Positions 1 to 10,662 of a stretch of DNA of 64,000 bases are shown here, piece by piece. Source of the stretch: Pyropia haitanensis (taxonomy: Eukaryota > Rhodophyta > Bangiophyceae > Bangiales > Bangiaceae); the NCBI GenBank assembly GCA_008729055.1, contig SDUX01000001.1, positions 2,134,623 to 2,198,622 on the forward strand, given 5' to 3'. Both the position numbers and the translations under genes were made by a program. Under the pieces are notes generated by a model. It made no database searches. It was not told the origin of the DNA and worked only from the letters and a program-made list of their open reading frames with translations. Numbering within the stretch: position 1 is the stretch's first letter; each line of letters opens with the position of its first letter.

Positions 1-315
1 CCCGGTCGTCGTCGGCTGCGCTGGCCACGCGGCGGGGGCTCACGGCGCCTCCCTTCATCCGCCTTGGCCGCATCGCCTGGGAGCGTGACTGCGCCCCGCC
101 GCTGCCGCCGCCGCGCGCTGGCCGTGCTGCCTCCCCCCCCCGCGCTGTGGCCGTGCTTCCGCCCCCCCCCCGCGCTGGCCGTGCTTTCGCTCACCCCCGC
201 GCGCCCGTCGCCACTGTGCCCTCCGCCCCCCCCCCCACCCGCCACGCGTGTCCTGCCCACGGCCGCCCCCCTCCCCCGCCGGCGGGCCGTCGTCCCCCCC
301 CCCCCCCCCACCGCC
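1..315. other. upstream flank of argC, no gene seen
   Basis: This stretch is C-rich on the plus strand, with poly-C runs near 130-145, 165-175, 225-240 and 294-309. Several frames are open only because stop codons are rare at this GC content. I see no TATA-like element or conserved coding. Confidence 0.5.
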
Positions 316-1599
316 ATGGCCGCGTTTCTGCCCGCCCCCAGCCTCGCCTGGCGGCGGGCGGGGCGCGCCGACGCCGGCCACGCCGGCGGGCCATCCCCCG
401 TTGGCCGGCGGCCGCTGGCCGCCCGTGGGCGGTCGACGCGGCGGGCCGCCGCGGGTGGCGGCGGCGGCCCGGCGGGGGCGGCCCGGTCGGCGGCGTCGAC
501 GGCCATGGCGGCCGCCGCGCCCGCGGCGGTGCGGGTGGCCATCCTGGGCGCGTCGGGCTACACGGGCGCGGAGCTGCTGCGGCTGCTGTCGGCGCACCCG
601 CACGTGGCCGTCGTGGCGCTCTCTGGCGAGCGGTCGGCGGGGTCCCCCATCGGCGGGGTGTTCCCGCACCTCGCGTTTGGCCCGCCCGGCGGCTTTGTCG
701 CCACCCTCCCCGACCTGACCACCACCGCCGCGGTGGTGGCGGCCGCCGCGGCGGGGGAGGTGGACGTTGTCTTTTGTTGCCTGCCGCACGCGACGACGCA
801 GACCATCATTGCGCAGCTGCCGCTCGACACGGTGCGGGTGGTGGACCTGTCGGCCGACTTTCGGCTGCGCGACGTGGAGGTGTACGCCGCGTGGTACGGC
901 GCGCCGCACGCGGCGGTGGCGCTGCAGGCCGAGGCGGTGTACGGGCTGACGGAGCTGGCCCGCGACGCGGTCCGCGGCGCGCGGCTGGTGGCCAACCCGG
1001 GGTGCTACCCGACGTCGGCGCAGCTGCCGCTGGTGCCCCTCCTGTCGGCGGGCCTCATCTCGCCGGCGGACATCATCGTCGACGCCAAGTCGGGGGTGAC
1101 GGGCGCGGGGCGGGCGGCCAAGGTGGGCACCCTCTTTTGTGAGGCCGCCGACGGCATGTCCGCGTACGGCGTCGCGGCGCACCGGCACGCGCCCGAGATT
1201 GAGCAGGGCCTCTCCGACGCGGCGGGCGAGCCCGTGTCGGTGGTCTTTACGCCCCACCTGGTGCCCCTCGCGCGGGGCATCCTGTCGACCATCTACGTCA
1301 AGCTCGCGGACGGCGCCACCGCCGACAGCCTCCGCGGCTGCCTCGCCACCACCTACGCCGCCGAGCCGTTTGTGCACGTGCTGCCGGCGGGGGCGGCGCC
1401 GCCCCACACCCGCCACGTGCGGGGCAGCAACCACGCGGTGATGGGCGTGTACGCGGACCGCGTGGCGGGCCGCGCCATCATCGTCTGCGTCATTGACAAT
1501 ATCGTCAAGGGCGCGAGCGGCCAGGCCATCCAGAACATGAACGTGATGTGCGGGTTTGACGAGGCCGCGGGGCTGGGCGCCACGCCCGTGTTTCCGTAG
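316..1599 (+). CDS. argC: N-acetyl-gamma-glutamyl-phosphate reductase, plastid-targeted
   Basis: NADPH-dependent reduction of N-acetylglutamyl phosphate to the semialdehyde, third step of arginine/ornithine synthesis, usually in the plastid of algae. The uninterrupted frame gives 427 residues from the ATG at 316 (context CCGCCATGG). The first ~65 residues are Arg/Ala/Gly-rich and look like a transit peptide. The mature enzyme starts around a second ATG at 505, followed by the nucleotide-binding signature VAILGASGYTGAELLRLL. The catalytic cysteine lies in LVANPGCYPT, and the C-terminal region carries VRGSNHAVMGVY. Without the leader the length suits the family (~345). No intron is needed. The family call is firm; plastid targeting is inferred from the leader only. 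The next gene converges on it from the other strand. Confidence 0.95.
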   Translation: MAAFLPAPSLAWRRAGRADAGHAGGPSPVGRRPLAARGRSTRRAAAGGGGGPAGAARSAASTAMAAAAPAAVRVAILGASGYTGAELLRLLSAHPHVAVVALSGERSAGSPIGGVFPHLAFGPPGGFVATLPDLTTTAAVVAAAAAGEVDVVFCCLPHATTQTIIAQLPLDTVRVVDLSADFRLRDVEVYAAWYGAPHAAVALQAEAVYGLTELARDAVRGARLVANPGCYPTSAQLPLVPLLSAGLISPADIIVDAKSGVTGAGRAAKVGTLFCEAADGMSAYGVAAHRHAPEIEQGLSDAAGEPVSVVFTPHLVPLARGILSTIYVKLADGATADSLRGCLATTYAAEPFVHVLPAGAAPPHTRHVRGSNHAVMGVYADRVAGRAIIVCVIDNIVKGASGQAIQNMNVMCGFDEAAGLGATPVFP

Positions 1600-2241
1600 A
1601 GGGCGGCGGAGGACACCGGGGAGGGGCTGCGGCAAGGGGCGGTGCGCACGGCTCAGTTGTTCACAGGGGGATAGGATGCGTCGCAACGTGTGCGTTCGGG
1701 TTGGCCTCGAGAACAGACGCTCTCCTGGGCCGCCCTCGCACACCAGGACCAGGTGGCTTGTTCTACGACAAAATCATCACGGATGACGGACGGAAAGACT
1801 GTTTGGCTAGTTCTACCGCCGGTCCATGACTGGCGGCGGTGGTGCCACTGCATGGGCGACACGCAGGCGGGCACAGCGAGTGCGCCACAGAGATAACACA
1901 AGAGAAAATACCAGCCATCATCAAGATACCGCCAGGCTAGGTACAGTACACCCAAACTAACCTTCTCGCCTCTTTAGCCGCCGGCATCACATGTCGCCCT
2001 CCATGGGCCCTCAAACAAAACCACCAACCGACCTTCAACTGCAGTCCTGGGCCAACACACGCCTCGCTGACACCCACACCACTTGTCATCGTCCAACGCT
2101 TCAGGACGACACCAGGAACACACTCGGCAGGGTAGACCGAGCAAGAGCCAAAGCTGCCATACCTCTCGGCATCCGGCCCAGACGGCTCACGCAGAGTAAG
2201 CGTGTGTCTGACACGGCAGTCCATCACACCAAACGCTCGTT
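1600..2241. other. intergenic, convergent 3' ends
   Basis: This space separates the convergent argC and ATP synthase d-like genes and presumably holds both 3' UTRs and poly(A) sites. Composition is more balanced than in the flanks. I see no conserved coding, RNA gene or repeat. Confidence 0.4.
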
Positions 2242-3498
2242 CTACGAGCCCAGAGCCTTGGTTTCCGTCCTCATCCCCGCCTTCACAGCGGACACCAGAG
2301 CCTCCTCCCCCTTGGCATTGAGGGTGGCCATAGCATCCTTCTCGCTCATAGCCGCCACCGCCTCATTCACACCGGCTGCCGGGTCCGTCAGCACCCACTG
2401 CTCTGCGCGGACGCCCTCATCGGCAGCCGCTGCGGTGGCTGGGTAGCGCTCACAAAACTCGGCGGTCGTCAGCGTCTCCACATTCTCGACAAACCAGGTC
2501 GCATCAGCAATGTGGGCGTCCACTGTTTCGAGGTCTGCCTTGGTCGCCTCAGCCGCCGCGGCCGCTTCCTTTTTCAACGGAAGCAGCTCGGCTTCGGCGT
2601 CGGCCACGGCGGCAGCAACGGCGGCAGAGGAGTCCTCCGGGACAAGGGCGGCGTGAGACTTCCGCATGGTCTCCACCAGGCCAGGGTATGCGATCTTGGA
2701 CGACCACTCGTTCTGAGAGGTACAAGAGGACATCAGTCAGCAAACCAACGAAACGAGACAGAGAGCCACGCGATACAAAATCGGACGACAGCCGCATTGG
2801 AGAAGAAATAGCCGAGAAAACACAAGCGGCACCAGTAGGACTAGACGTCAGAGACAAGCGCCAAAGTACACATCCATGGCCCAAAATAAGACTCCATGCA
2901 CGTCCCACTGCGGACCCGTGATCTGCACGTCAAGACACCATCCCAAACAACCGAGCCGAATCCATCCGTCCGATGCATCCCCCCAAACGCCTCCACTGCC
3001 GCAAACACGCGTGAACACTGGCGTAGACAAGGGAGAACGAGTCTCCAGCTGCGCTCGTCCACTCTCCTCTTGGCACAACCCCGCGCCTGACGAGGCCTAC
3101 CGCCGTCGCATAGGGCGGCAAACACACAACTGGAACGACCTCCTCTCCCGCATCTCGCGCACCGTCTGCCCAAAAAGGACAAAGCAACAATCGGGAGGCA
3201 CAGAGATCGGACAACCTACCCAGTCCACCGACACATCTGTGGTGTCGATCGTCCCCATCAGCGCGTCCTCCGCCGCCGTAATAGCCGCAATGTCCGCCCG
3301 CACCTCGGGCGTCAGCAGCACTGCCGCCTCCTCTTCAGAAAAGTTGGGGGAAAAGCGCGGCACCTTCTCCAGCTCCGCACGCAGCGAAGCGCCGGTGATC
3401 GCCACCGCCGATGAGGCCGCCGCGGGGGCGGTCGTCGCCACGCCCCGCCGCAACAGGAGCGGGCGGACGGATCGGGCCAGAGCGGCACGGGCGGCCAT
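2242..3498 (-). CDS. mitochondrial F1Fo-ATP synthase subunit d-like protein (two exons)
   Basis: Peripheral-stalk component of the mitochondrial ATP synthase. Exon 1 is 3498-3220 and exon 2 is 2712-2242, with a phase-0 GT-AG intron of 507 bp (2713-3219; donor GTAGGT, acceptor CTCTCAG). The product has about 249 residues. It begins with an Arg/Ala-rich presequence (MAARAALARSVRP) typical of mitochondrial import. The call rests on the family pattern: an SVDW motif right before the intron, then EWSSKIAYPGLVETMRKSH after it, comparable to the IDW-YY...G-V-y-k segment of animal and plant subunit d, and near the C-terminus LTTAEFCERYP followed by Q/W as in plants and animals. The middle is alanine-rich helix. 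It is longer than typical (~160-170) because of the presequence and C-terminal tail. An alternative upstream start in the same frame is less likely. Confidence 0.7.
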
Positions 3499-3957
3499 GG
3501 CGCCGGGAGCCGCCACGAGAACGGAAACAAGAGGACGCAACAGGAAAGCCAGAGACAGGGTGGAGCAGGGATGCAGTGGGGAAATGGTGATACCAGCGAG
3601 TGCGACCGGTGATGGCGGGGCGTCTGAAGCGGCAGAAGGGTGGTAGCGAGCACGAAGCAGATGTCGTCCGATTCGTGTGTGGCGTAGGCAGGACGCGAGC
3701 TTGGCCCGGGACTTGGCAAGCGGAATAAGATGTAATTTTTTGAACTACCTAGTTTTTTGTAATTGCAAACGTTTTCGGCAGTTTTTCCGACGGGACTGCC
3801 TTCTCGGCAGACCCTGGAAGACCCCCGAGTCGAGACAGCGGTGGCGGAGGCCACCTGAACAAACGTGACAGGCGAAGGCGGATCTGCGTCCAAGCCACTC
3901 CCCTTGCGCAGTGGTCGTCATGCCTCCTCAGCCGGTGGGCCCTCCCATGACCGAGGC
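3499..3957. other. intergenic, no gene seen
   Basis: Upstream flank of the subunit d-like gene. It includes a locally AT-rich patch around 3730-3785 that could be promoter sequence. No conserved coding is visible. Confidence 0.4.
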
Positions 3958-3981
3958 GGGATAATACCAGCCTTGGGATTC
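3958..3981 (+). repeat. 23-24 bp inverted-repeat end, left copy
   Basis: GGATAATACCAGCCTTGGGATTC occurs here on the plus strand and as its exact reverse complement at 9705-9727. A shorter CCTTGGGATTCTGG repeat follows at about 4005-4018. The pair could be the terminal inverted repeats of a 5.77 kb non-autonomous element, or two copies of one small dispersed repeat. No clear target duplication is visible outside. Confidence 0.5.
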
Positions 3982-4737
3982 TGGACGTCAGAACCCCAAG
4001 GTCGCCTTGGGATTCTGGGAGGGGGTGGGAGGGGGTGGGGGGGGGGAATGGGAGGGTAAGTTTACCAATTATACTTCATATAACTTTTCTTCTTCATTTG
4101 AAACCAGAATTCATTTCGTAGGCTCCTTTCACTCATATCTGTCGTCGATGCTTTTTCCGTTGGCCACAGCCGCGCGTCTGACAGCGTTCGCTTCGACAGT
4201 GGCCCGTCTCGTGCCGCGTCCTTCGTACTGCCTGATTCCGCGAGTATGCCCTCGACACGCTGGCCACGGCCTGGCCCCTCGAGCCGGCCTTTGTCACACT
4301 GGCCGCCGCCGGATCCCTCGACCTGGCCCTCGACACTCTGACCTCCGCCGGGGCCATGCAGGCGTCACCCGTCTAGTCTGACAGTTTTCCACGTGCTGGC
4401 CGTTTGACAATGGAGAGGGGTCACCCGTCTTGGCTGACAGAGCGTGGAGAGCCGCGATTTCTCCAGGCGTCTCCTGAGCAGCTTTGGGCCACAGGGTGTC
4501 ACCAGAGCATGTAGTACGTAGTACCTGGGGATCTCAACCAACACGCATGTTGGGTTCGCTGAGACGCTCTGAGAGCGCTCGAGACTCGCGCGTCGAGGCT
4601 CCACAGCCGCTGGGCGCCCCGAGGCCAGCGACGCCATCAGCACACACGTGTGGCTCCTCACCTACTTGCAGTTACGTACACCGACCTGTACTGGGCACCT
4701 CCATTACTCTACCCTGCGGCGGCGCGTCCCTGTTCCC
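3982..4737. other. non-coding segment inside the 3958-9727 block
   Basis: Mixed composition with an AT-richer patch at 4055-4130. At 4190-4370 it has short imperfect repeats of a CTGGCC-type motif (TGGCCACGGCC, CTGGCCGCC, CTGGCCCTC). No protein family is recognisable in any frame. Confidence 0.3.
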
Positions 4738-5135
4738 GCCACCGACGTCCCGCCAGCGGCAGCCACCCCCCCCCCCCCCCCCCCCCCCCCCCGTCCCACC
4801 ACCAGCACGCCGGCCGGCGCCGAGCGTGCGGCCGCCCCTGGCGGCCCCGCGCGCCCACACCGCCCGCCCCCGCCACGGGCAGCCACCCCGGCCCCCCATG
4901 CAGCGAGCTGCCCCCCCTGCTCCCCTGCCACGCGATGCGCCCCCCGCCACCCCGGCCCACACCCGCCGCCACCGCGGCCGCCGCGGCTGCCGCGGCAGGC
5001 GGCCTCGGCCGCGGCCGCCGCCACCGCTGCCGCCGCCGCCCGCCGCCCCCGCTACCGCCGCCGCTGCCCACCGCCGCCGCCGCCGCCGCCCGCCGCCCGC
5101 CGCCGCCCGCGGCCCCCGCCCCCTCCGCCGCTGCC

Positions 5136-5169
<34 letters not shown>

Positions 5170-5830
5170 GCCTCTGCCCCTGCCGCTGCGGGCTGCTGCC
5201 GCCCCGGCTGCCGCTGCCGCCGCCGCCGTTGCTGCCGGCCGCCGGCCGCCTGCCTGGCCGGCCGCCGGCCGCCTGCCGCCCGGGCGGCCGCGTTGGCCGC
5301 CGCCCCTGCGTCCCCCGCCGCCGCATCCGCCGGTTGGCTGCCGTCGCGGCTGCGGCTGCCACCACCGCCGCCGCCACCGGTCGCCACCCTGGCCGGGGGC
5401 GGCCGCCCCCGCCGGCCGGCCGCCGGTCCGGCCCCCGGCCGCCGCCGCTGCCGCCGGCTACCGCGGCCGGCGTGCTGCCGCCGCTGGCGGGCTGCCGCCG
5501 CCGGCCGCCTGCCTGGCCGGCCGCCGGCCGCCTGCCGCCCGGGCTGCCGCCCCGGCCGCCGCCCCCGCCGCCGCCGCCCCCACCGGGTTGCTGCCGCCCT
5601 GCTGCCGCTGCCGCCGCCGCCTTTGCTGCCGGCCGCCGCCAGCAGGCTGCCGCCGCCTGCCTTTTGCCGCCAATCGCGGGCTACCTTTGTCGGCCAGCTG
5701 CCCGGCCGGCCGCTGGCCGGCTGCCGCCCCGGCCGCTCTCACCATCGCCGCCGCCCCTGCCGGTTGGCTACCGCTCCGGCTGCCGCTGCCGCCTCTGCTG
5801 TCGCTGCCGGCCGCCGCCGATCCGCTTGCC
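4738..5830. repeat. C/G-only low-complexity tract (CCG/GCC-rich)
   Basis: Over a kilobase of almost pure C and G, with a poly-C run near 4768-4792, GCC/CCG trinucleotide tracts and repeats such as GGCCGCCGGCCGCCTGCC around 5235-5290 and 5500-5545. All frames stay open and translate to Pro/Ala/Arg strings with no conserved motif. I read it as expanded simple sequence, not a gene. Confidence 0.6.
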
Positions 5831-6194
5831 ACGGCAGCGCCGGCAGTGCAAGAAAGTGCCTCCCGTCTGCTTCTTTGTCATCCGCTGTGCAGTATGGGCC
5901 TGGATATAGAGTGCATGAGAGACCCACCGTGGGAAGAAATAGTCTTACCTGGGTAAAACGATCATGCTGAATCTATTGGTGCACACATCGGGCGTCGTGC
6001 ACCCGTACGGCGGACAGGACAGTCGAGAGGCTGGGTGGCAGAAGCGCTTTAGGCGCCCGCTCCGAGCTTTTTTGAGCGTAATGGGTCAACTCTGTTTAGT
6101 TAACGCTGAGGGCAGAGGTATCCGTTGGCCATCGTCCCGTAAAAATGCAAAGACAGTACTCTGCAGTTCACTCATTCGTGACTGACTGACTGCT

Positions 6195-6855
6195 GATACG
6201 GTGGTATGCACTGTAGCGCAGCTGGATGAGCCCACAGCGCCGTTGAAAGTGCAAAAAGCTGCGGAGGTAGCTGAATACACTGTATAGATCTGATAGATGT
6301 AGTTTTTGAAGGATGAGAGCACTGTGGGGCGCTAGACGGCCTGTCGCGGCTACCTGTCCAGAATGGACTTTTGGGGGCCCATATGACCTGCTTCCCGATG
6401 TTTGCGACATTTTCTGAGCACATATTCGTGCTCAGCGTCATCGACTTAGTCTGGCGGGAACAGCTTGAGAAGATTTTGCTTCACTTTCTGAAACGCGTCG
6501 TAGCGGTGTGTGACGCCTTGCACCGAAGTGTGCGCAGGGCACTTCACCAAGTGCAACAAGAGTCAGGGACCACTTCACCAACTTTTCTGAAGCATGCTCA
6601 ATCGACTAAATCGAGGTCGCTGAGCACGGTCATGTGCTCAGAAGGTTTCGCAAACGACGGGAAGTGGGTCATACAGACCCCCAAAGTGGCCATTCTGGAC
6701 AGGTAGCCTCGACAGGCCGTCCAACGCCCCACAGTACTCTCACGCACAAAAAGATACAATTATGAGATCCCAACAGTACAGCAGACATCCTCCGCAACCT
6801 TTTTTGTTCTCATCGGCGCTGTGGGCGCGTCCAGCAGTGCGACATGTCCCAAGGC
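6195..6855. repeat. fold-back/MITE-like inverted repeat, arms ~260 bp
   Basis: The left arm (about 6195-6455) and right arm (about 6605-6855) are imperfect reverse complements. Matching landmarks are GCCCACAGCGCCG (6231/6818), ACTGTGGGGCG (6321/6735), GGCTACCTGTCCAGAATGG (6350/6710) and CTGAGCACAT (6414/6640). Arms look roughly 75-80% identical by eye, around a ~150 bp centre. There is no transposase inside, so it would be non-autonomous. Exact ends and target duplication are unclear. Confidence 0.7.
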
Positions 6856-7839
6856 GCCTCCTTCTGCACGGGTTCAGCAATGTGCGGACCCCGGCATGCC
6901 ATCCAACCACTTTGAGCAATTGTATGCCACCAGGTACTCATAAACTCATTGTCTGTGCAAAAAACGAGGACCATGGAGCACTGAACAGCTCTGAGAGGCG
7001 GGGAATTTATAGCGTGAAGCGCTTGCCACACCCGGTTACAGGCTTGTTCTGCCCCCTATGTTGGTGCAGAGCAATAAAAAGATACATCAATAGTCGCAGC
7101 GTCATCAGTTTACTCGGGAATGACGGATCTATCCAGCTCCGCGGGACCTATGTACTCCACGTGCACGTACATACCGAGCAACAGATCACACCATGACGGA
7201 CAGGCGGCGCTTGTCAGCGCTATTCACTATAAAAAAATACGCAGGCTGGTGGAGCGTGGACCATTGGGGACGCCAAAACGTCACAACTGACGGCGTTTCA
7301 CCGTCACTAGCGCGCCCGAGCGGCGGAACCAGTGGTGAGAGGGTGATGCACTTCGGCCCTCCATGAAACCGTTCTGGTCGCTGCCGTGACAGACGTGTGT
7401 GCGGGCGCGCTCTCAACACTGATAGGAGTCGGAGACAAGGCATACATATCCACCAAGTCTGCTCGGAGAGCGGATAACGGCGAAGCGGGCGACCGGGGCG
7501 GGGAGGAGGGGGGCGTCAGACGCCGGCGCTTCAGTCTTCGGCGTTGGCAGTCGCAAGTCGCTGACCAGGATGGGTTCAGAGTCAAATATGGTAAGCCCAC
7601 CTCCGGAAACAATTGATTCAGTACTACAATCTTCATCTCGCCCAGTTCAGATTGTTCAACAGCCTATCAGGTTGGACGAATTGGACATCTGATTCGCCAG
7701 ATAGGCCAGGAGATGTGAGTCAAGTCGGATGTGTATGTACTGTTGACCTCCGTGGAATAATCGCTTGGATTGTAAATACAATCAAATATCCCTGCCTGCC
7801 ATGTGAGTAGCTGGTCGCCACAGTCGTCTTGCTGCCCGG
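6856..7839. other. no gene seen
   Basis: Moderate-GC sequence with no conserved ORF in any frame. Short AT-rich pieces (for example 7210-7225 and 7755-7790) are present but no promoter is convincing. Confidence 0.35.
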
Positions 7840-9245
7840 CCGCCTCAACCAGCGTCAGGGGAGGCGGCTCGCCGCGGCGCGGGCGCCAGCCTGCCGCGGT
7901 CGCGTCAGGGGGGAGACCGCAGTGCGCGGCGGCGGCGTCAGCCCCCCCCACCGGCCGGGGCAGTGGCGGTGGAGTGCCGCCGAGGCCACTTCCCCCCAAG
8001 CACCAGCCGCAGCCATTGCCGCCCCCGGCGGCCGCCGCTGCCGCGGCCGCCCCGCGGCCGCCGTGGCCGCCCCCACCCCGCCAGCCGCCGCGGCCGCCCC
8101 CCCCCGCCAGCCGCCGTGGCCACCCTTTCTCGGCAGCCCCCGCGGACGCGGCCGCCCCCCGACGCCCCCCGACGCCCCCCGGCGCGGCCGTTTCCCCCGG
8201 CGGCTGCCACCCCCAGGGGGCTGCCTCCCCCCGGCGGCCGCCACCGCCCGCGGCAATCACGGTCGCCACCCCCCAGAGGCCACGCCAGGCGCCCCCCCCC
8301 GGCGGCCACCACGGCCCCCCCTCCCCGCCGCCCCTCGACGGCCCCCGCAGTCCCCCGCCGCCCGTTGCCACGGACGCCGTCCCTACCCCGGCGGTCGCCA
8401 CGCCCCCCGCCGGCACGCGACGCTGCGGCGGGTGCCGGACGACGGGGACTGGGCGCCGGGGGCCGGGGGCCGGATGCCGGGGCACAGGCGGCCGGGGCCG
8501 CGGGCCGGGCAGCGGCGGGGGCCGGAGGGCAGAAGCGGGGTGCCGAGCGGCGGCGGGCGGCGGGCGGCGGGCGGCGGGCGGCGGCGGGCGGCGGGCGGCG
8601 GTGGGCGCCGCGCGGCGGGTGCCGGGCGGCGGCGGGCGGCGGGCGGCGGCGGGCGGCGGGCGGCGGGGGCCGGGTGCCGGGCGGCGGCGGGCGCCGCGCG
8701 GCGGGGGCCGGGTGCCGGGCGGCGGCGGGCAGCGGGCGGCGGCGGGCGCCGCGCGGCGGGCGCCGCGCGGCGGGCGCCGCGCGGCGGGCGCCGGGTGCCG
8801 GGCGGCGGCGGGCAGCGGGCGGCGGCGGGCGCCGCGCGGCGGGCGGCGGCGGGCGCCGCGCGGCGGGCGGCGGGCGGCGGGGGCCGGGTGCTGGGCGGCG
8901 GCGGGCGGCGGGCGGCGGCGGGCGGCGGGCGGCGGGGGCCGGGTGCCGGGCGGCGGCGGGCGCCGCGCGGCGGGGGCCGGGTGCCGGGCGGCGGCGGGCA
9001 GCGGGCGGCGGCGGGCGCCGCGCGGCGGGCGCCGCGCGGCGGGCGCCGCGCGGCGGGCGCCGGGTGCCGGGCGGCGGCGGGCAGCGGGCGGCGGCGGGCG
9101 CCGCGCGGCGGGCGGCGGCGGGCGGCGGCGGGCGCCGCGCGGCGGGCGGCGGGCAGCGGGGGCCGGGTGCCGGGCGGCGGCGGGCGCCGCGCGGCCGGGG
9201 GGGCCCGGCGGCAGAAGCCGGGGGCCGGGCAGCGCAGACCGCAAT
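7840..9245. repeat. extreme G/C low-complexity tract
   Basis: The left half (7900-8420) is C-rich with GCCGCCGCGGCC-type runs. The right half (8500-9200) is almost entirely G and C on the plus strand, built from permutations of GGCGGGC, GCGGCGGGC, GGCGCCGCGCGGC and GGGGGCCGGGTGCCGGGC. Every frame is open and translates to Gly/Ala/Arg or Pro/Ala/Arg arrays, so long ORFs here are not evidence of genes. Closely spaced GGG tracts allow G-quadruplexes. Confidence 0.75.
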
Positions 9246-10662
9246 GAGAGGAGGGGCAGCCAGCGCGGTGCCGCACACCCACGCTGGCACCGTGCGTGGG
9301 GGTAGGGCACGCGTCATGCGGCACGCGCACGCGGCCGGGCACGCGCCATGGCACGTGCCTAGGGCAGCCGCTGTCAGACGTGATGCTGCACTGCTGACTG
9401 GCACGGGGCCGTTTTACAGTGATGTCGCGCGAGCGCGACGGTGGCCAGCGCGACGGGCGCAGCCGTGGTGCGCGAGTGCGGCTCGCAGCGGATTGCGCTA
9501 CCGAAGTGTACGGAAAAGAGAGGCTCCAGAGTTCTGTGCAAAAAATAGTATGGGCTGCAATGAGGACGCTGCTGCCGCTGCCAGTCCATGGATTTGAAGT
9601 CCATGCCGGGAAGTCCACCAGGTCCCCCCAGGGGGGCTCACGGGCCCCCCACACGCACCCCTTGAATGCAGCGCCTGGCGGGGGGTTGGGATTCTGGACC
9701 TTGGGAATCCCAAGGCTGGTATTATCCTTCTTGCATGACCAGATCCCCACCGCGGGGCGCTGTTTCTTTGCAGCCTGTCGCGCCCCGAACTGCCGCCCAC
9801 CCCCCCCATTCCCCTGCCCTTCCTCGCGCGTCCCAACTCCCGCCACAGGGCAGAACCGTATACATTCGCACAGCCACCTAAGCCAATCAGGCATAGTCAT
9901 GGAATGAAAACGGCGTGCGCCGGCGAGCCAGCACCCACTGCCACCCACGGCAACTGGGTGCAGCTGCACCGGACCCGGCCCCTACGACCGCGAGTGCTGC
10001 AACCAGCCGTCTTCTTTCAAAGCTCAACTCTCAATCTGCGCTGCCGCTGAGATCGACGGGAGATGCACTTGGGCGGACGCGCACGGATGCATGTCCCTTC
10101 TTTCTCAAGGCGAGGACGACAAGTGCTGCCTGACCAGCAGAGAAACAGCAGACAGCACGAAAATGGTTCACTCCATTGTCTCTGTCGCCTCTCCCTTGCA
10201 CCGCGTGTATACGCGTTGACGCAAAAACACTCCATGCTATCCAGCTCGCCCGTCTCACGCTGGCAGCTTGCGGCCAGTCACGCAATGCGCAAGCCGTCTC
10301 CTGTGCCACGCCCCTCCTTGGCCAGTCGCGTCGATGAGCACCCGCGAGCCCAAGCACACGTGCAGTCACGGTCCTGCCAACAACCACTCAGGTGCTCGAT
10401 CACGCCTCTGGAGCGGCGCGGCGGTAGCGCCACGGCACCGCCCGTCGTGGCATTCCCTGGCCGGGTGGCGCTGCGCCAACGCCCGCCGAGTACCAACGCC
10501 CGCTGGCACCAACGCCCGCCGTGTAAAAACGTCCGCTGCGCACGGGCGCCCGCTGCACACCAACAAACGCTGGGTCCAACGCCGGCGCTCCGTCGTGGTG
10601 TACACCACCGACAGTCGTCCACGCCGCGGTCTGCTCCCCTCTTACATCCATGGCTGCCCCCG
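9246..10662. other. intergenic; right inverted-repeat copy and short degenerate repeats
   Basis: Contains the inverted copy of the 23-bp repeat (9705-9727). A degenerate array lies at about 10475-10595 in which CCAACGCCCGC recurs roughly every 14-18 bp (10477, 10496, 10508, with decayed copies to 10590). No gene is recognised. Confidence 0.4.

Noticed and set aside
4484..5970. Overlapping 420-490 codon proline/alanine-rich frames
   Set aside because: All three frames are open over simple CCG repeats, with no ATG-anchored conserved sequence.
8500..9200. CRISPR-like array
   Set aside because: No constant repeat with unique spacers; it is nested simple sequence in a nuclear genome.
7667..9969. 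Several 470-550 codon frames on both strands
   Set aside because: Products are Gly/Ala/Arg or Pro/Ala/Arg permutations of the G/C repeat, with no conserved motif.
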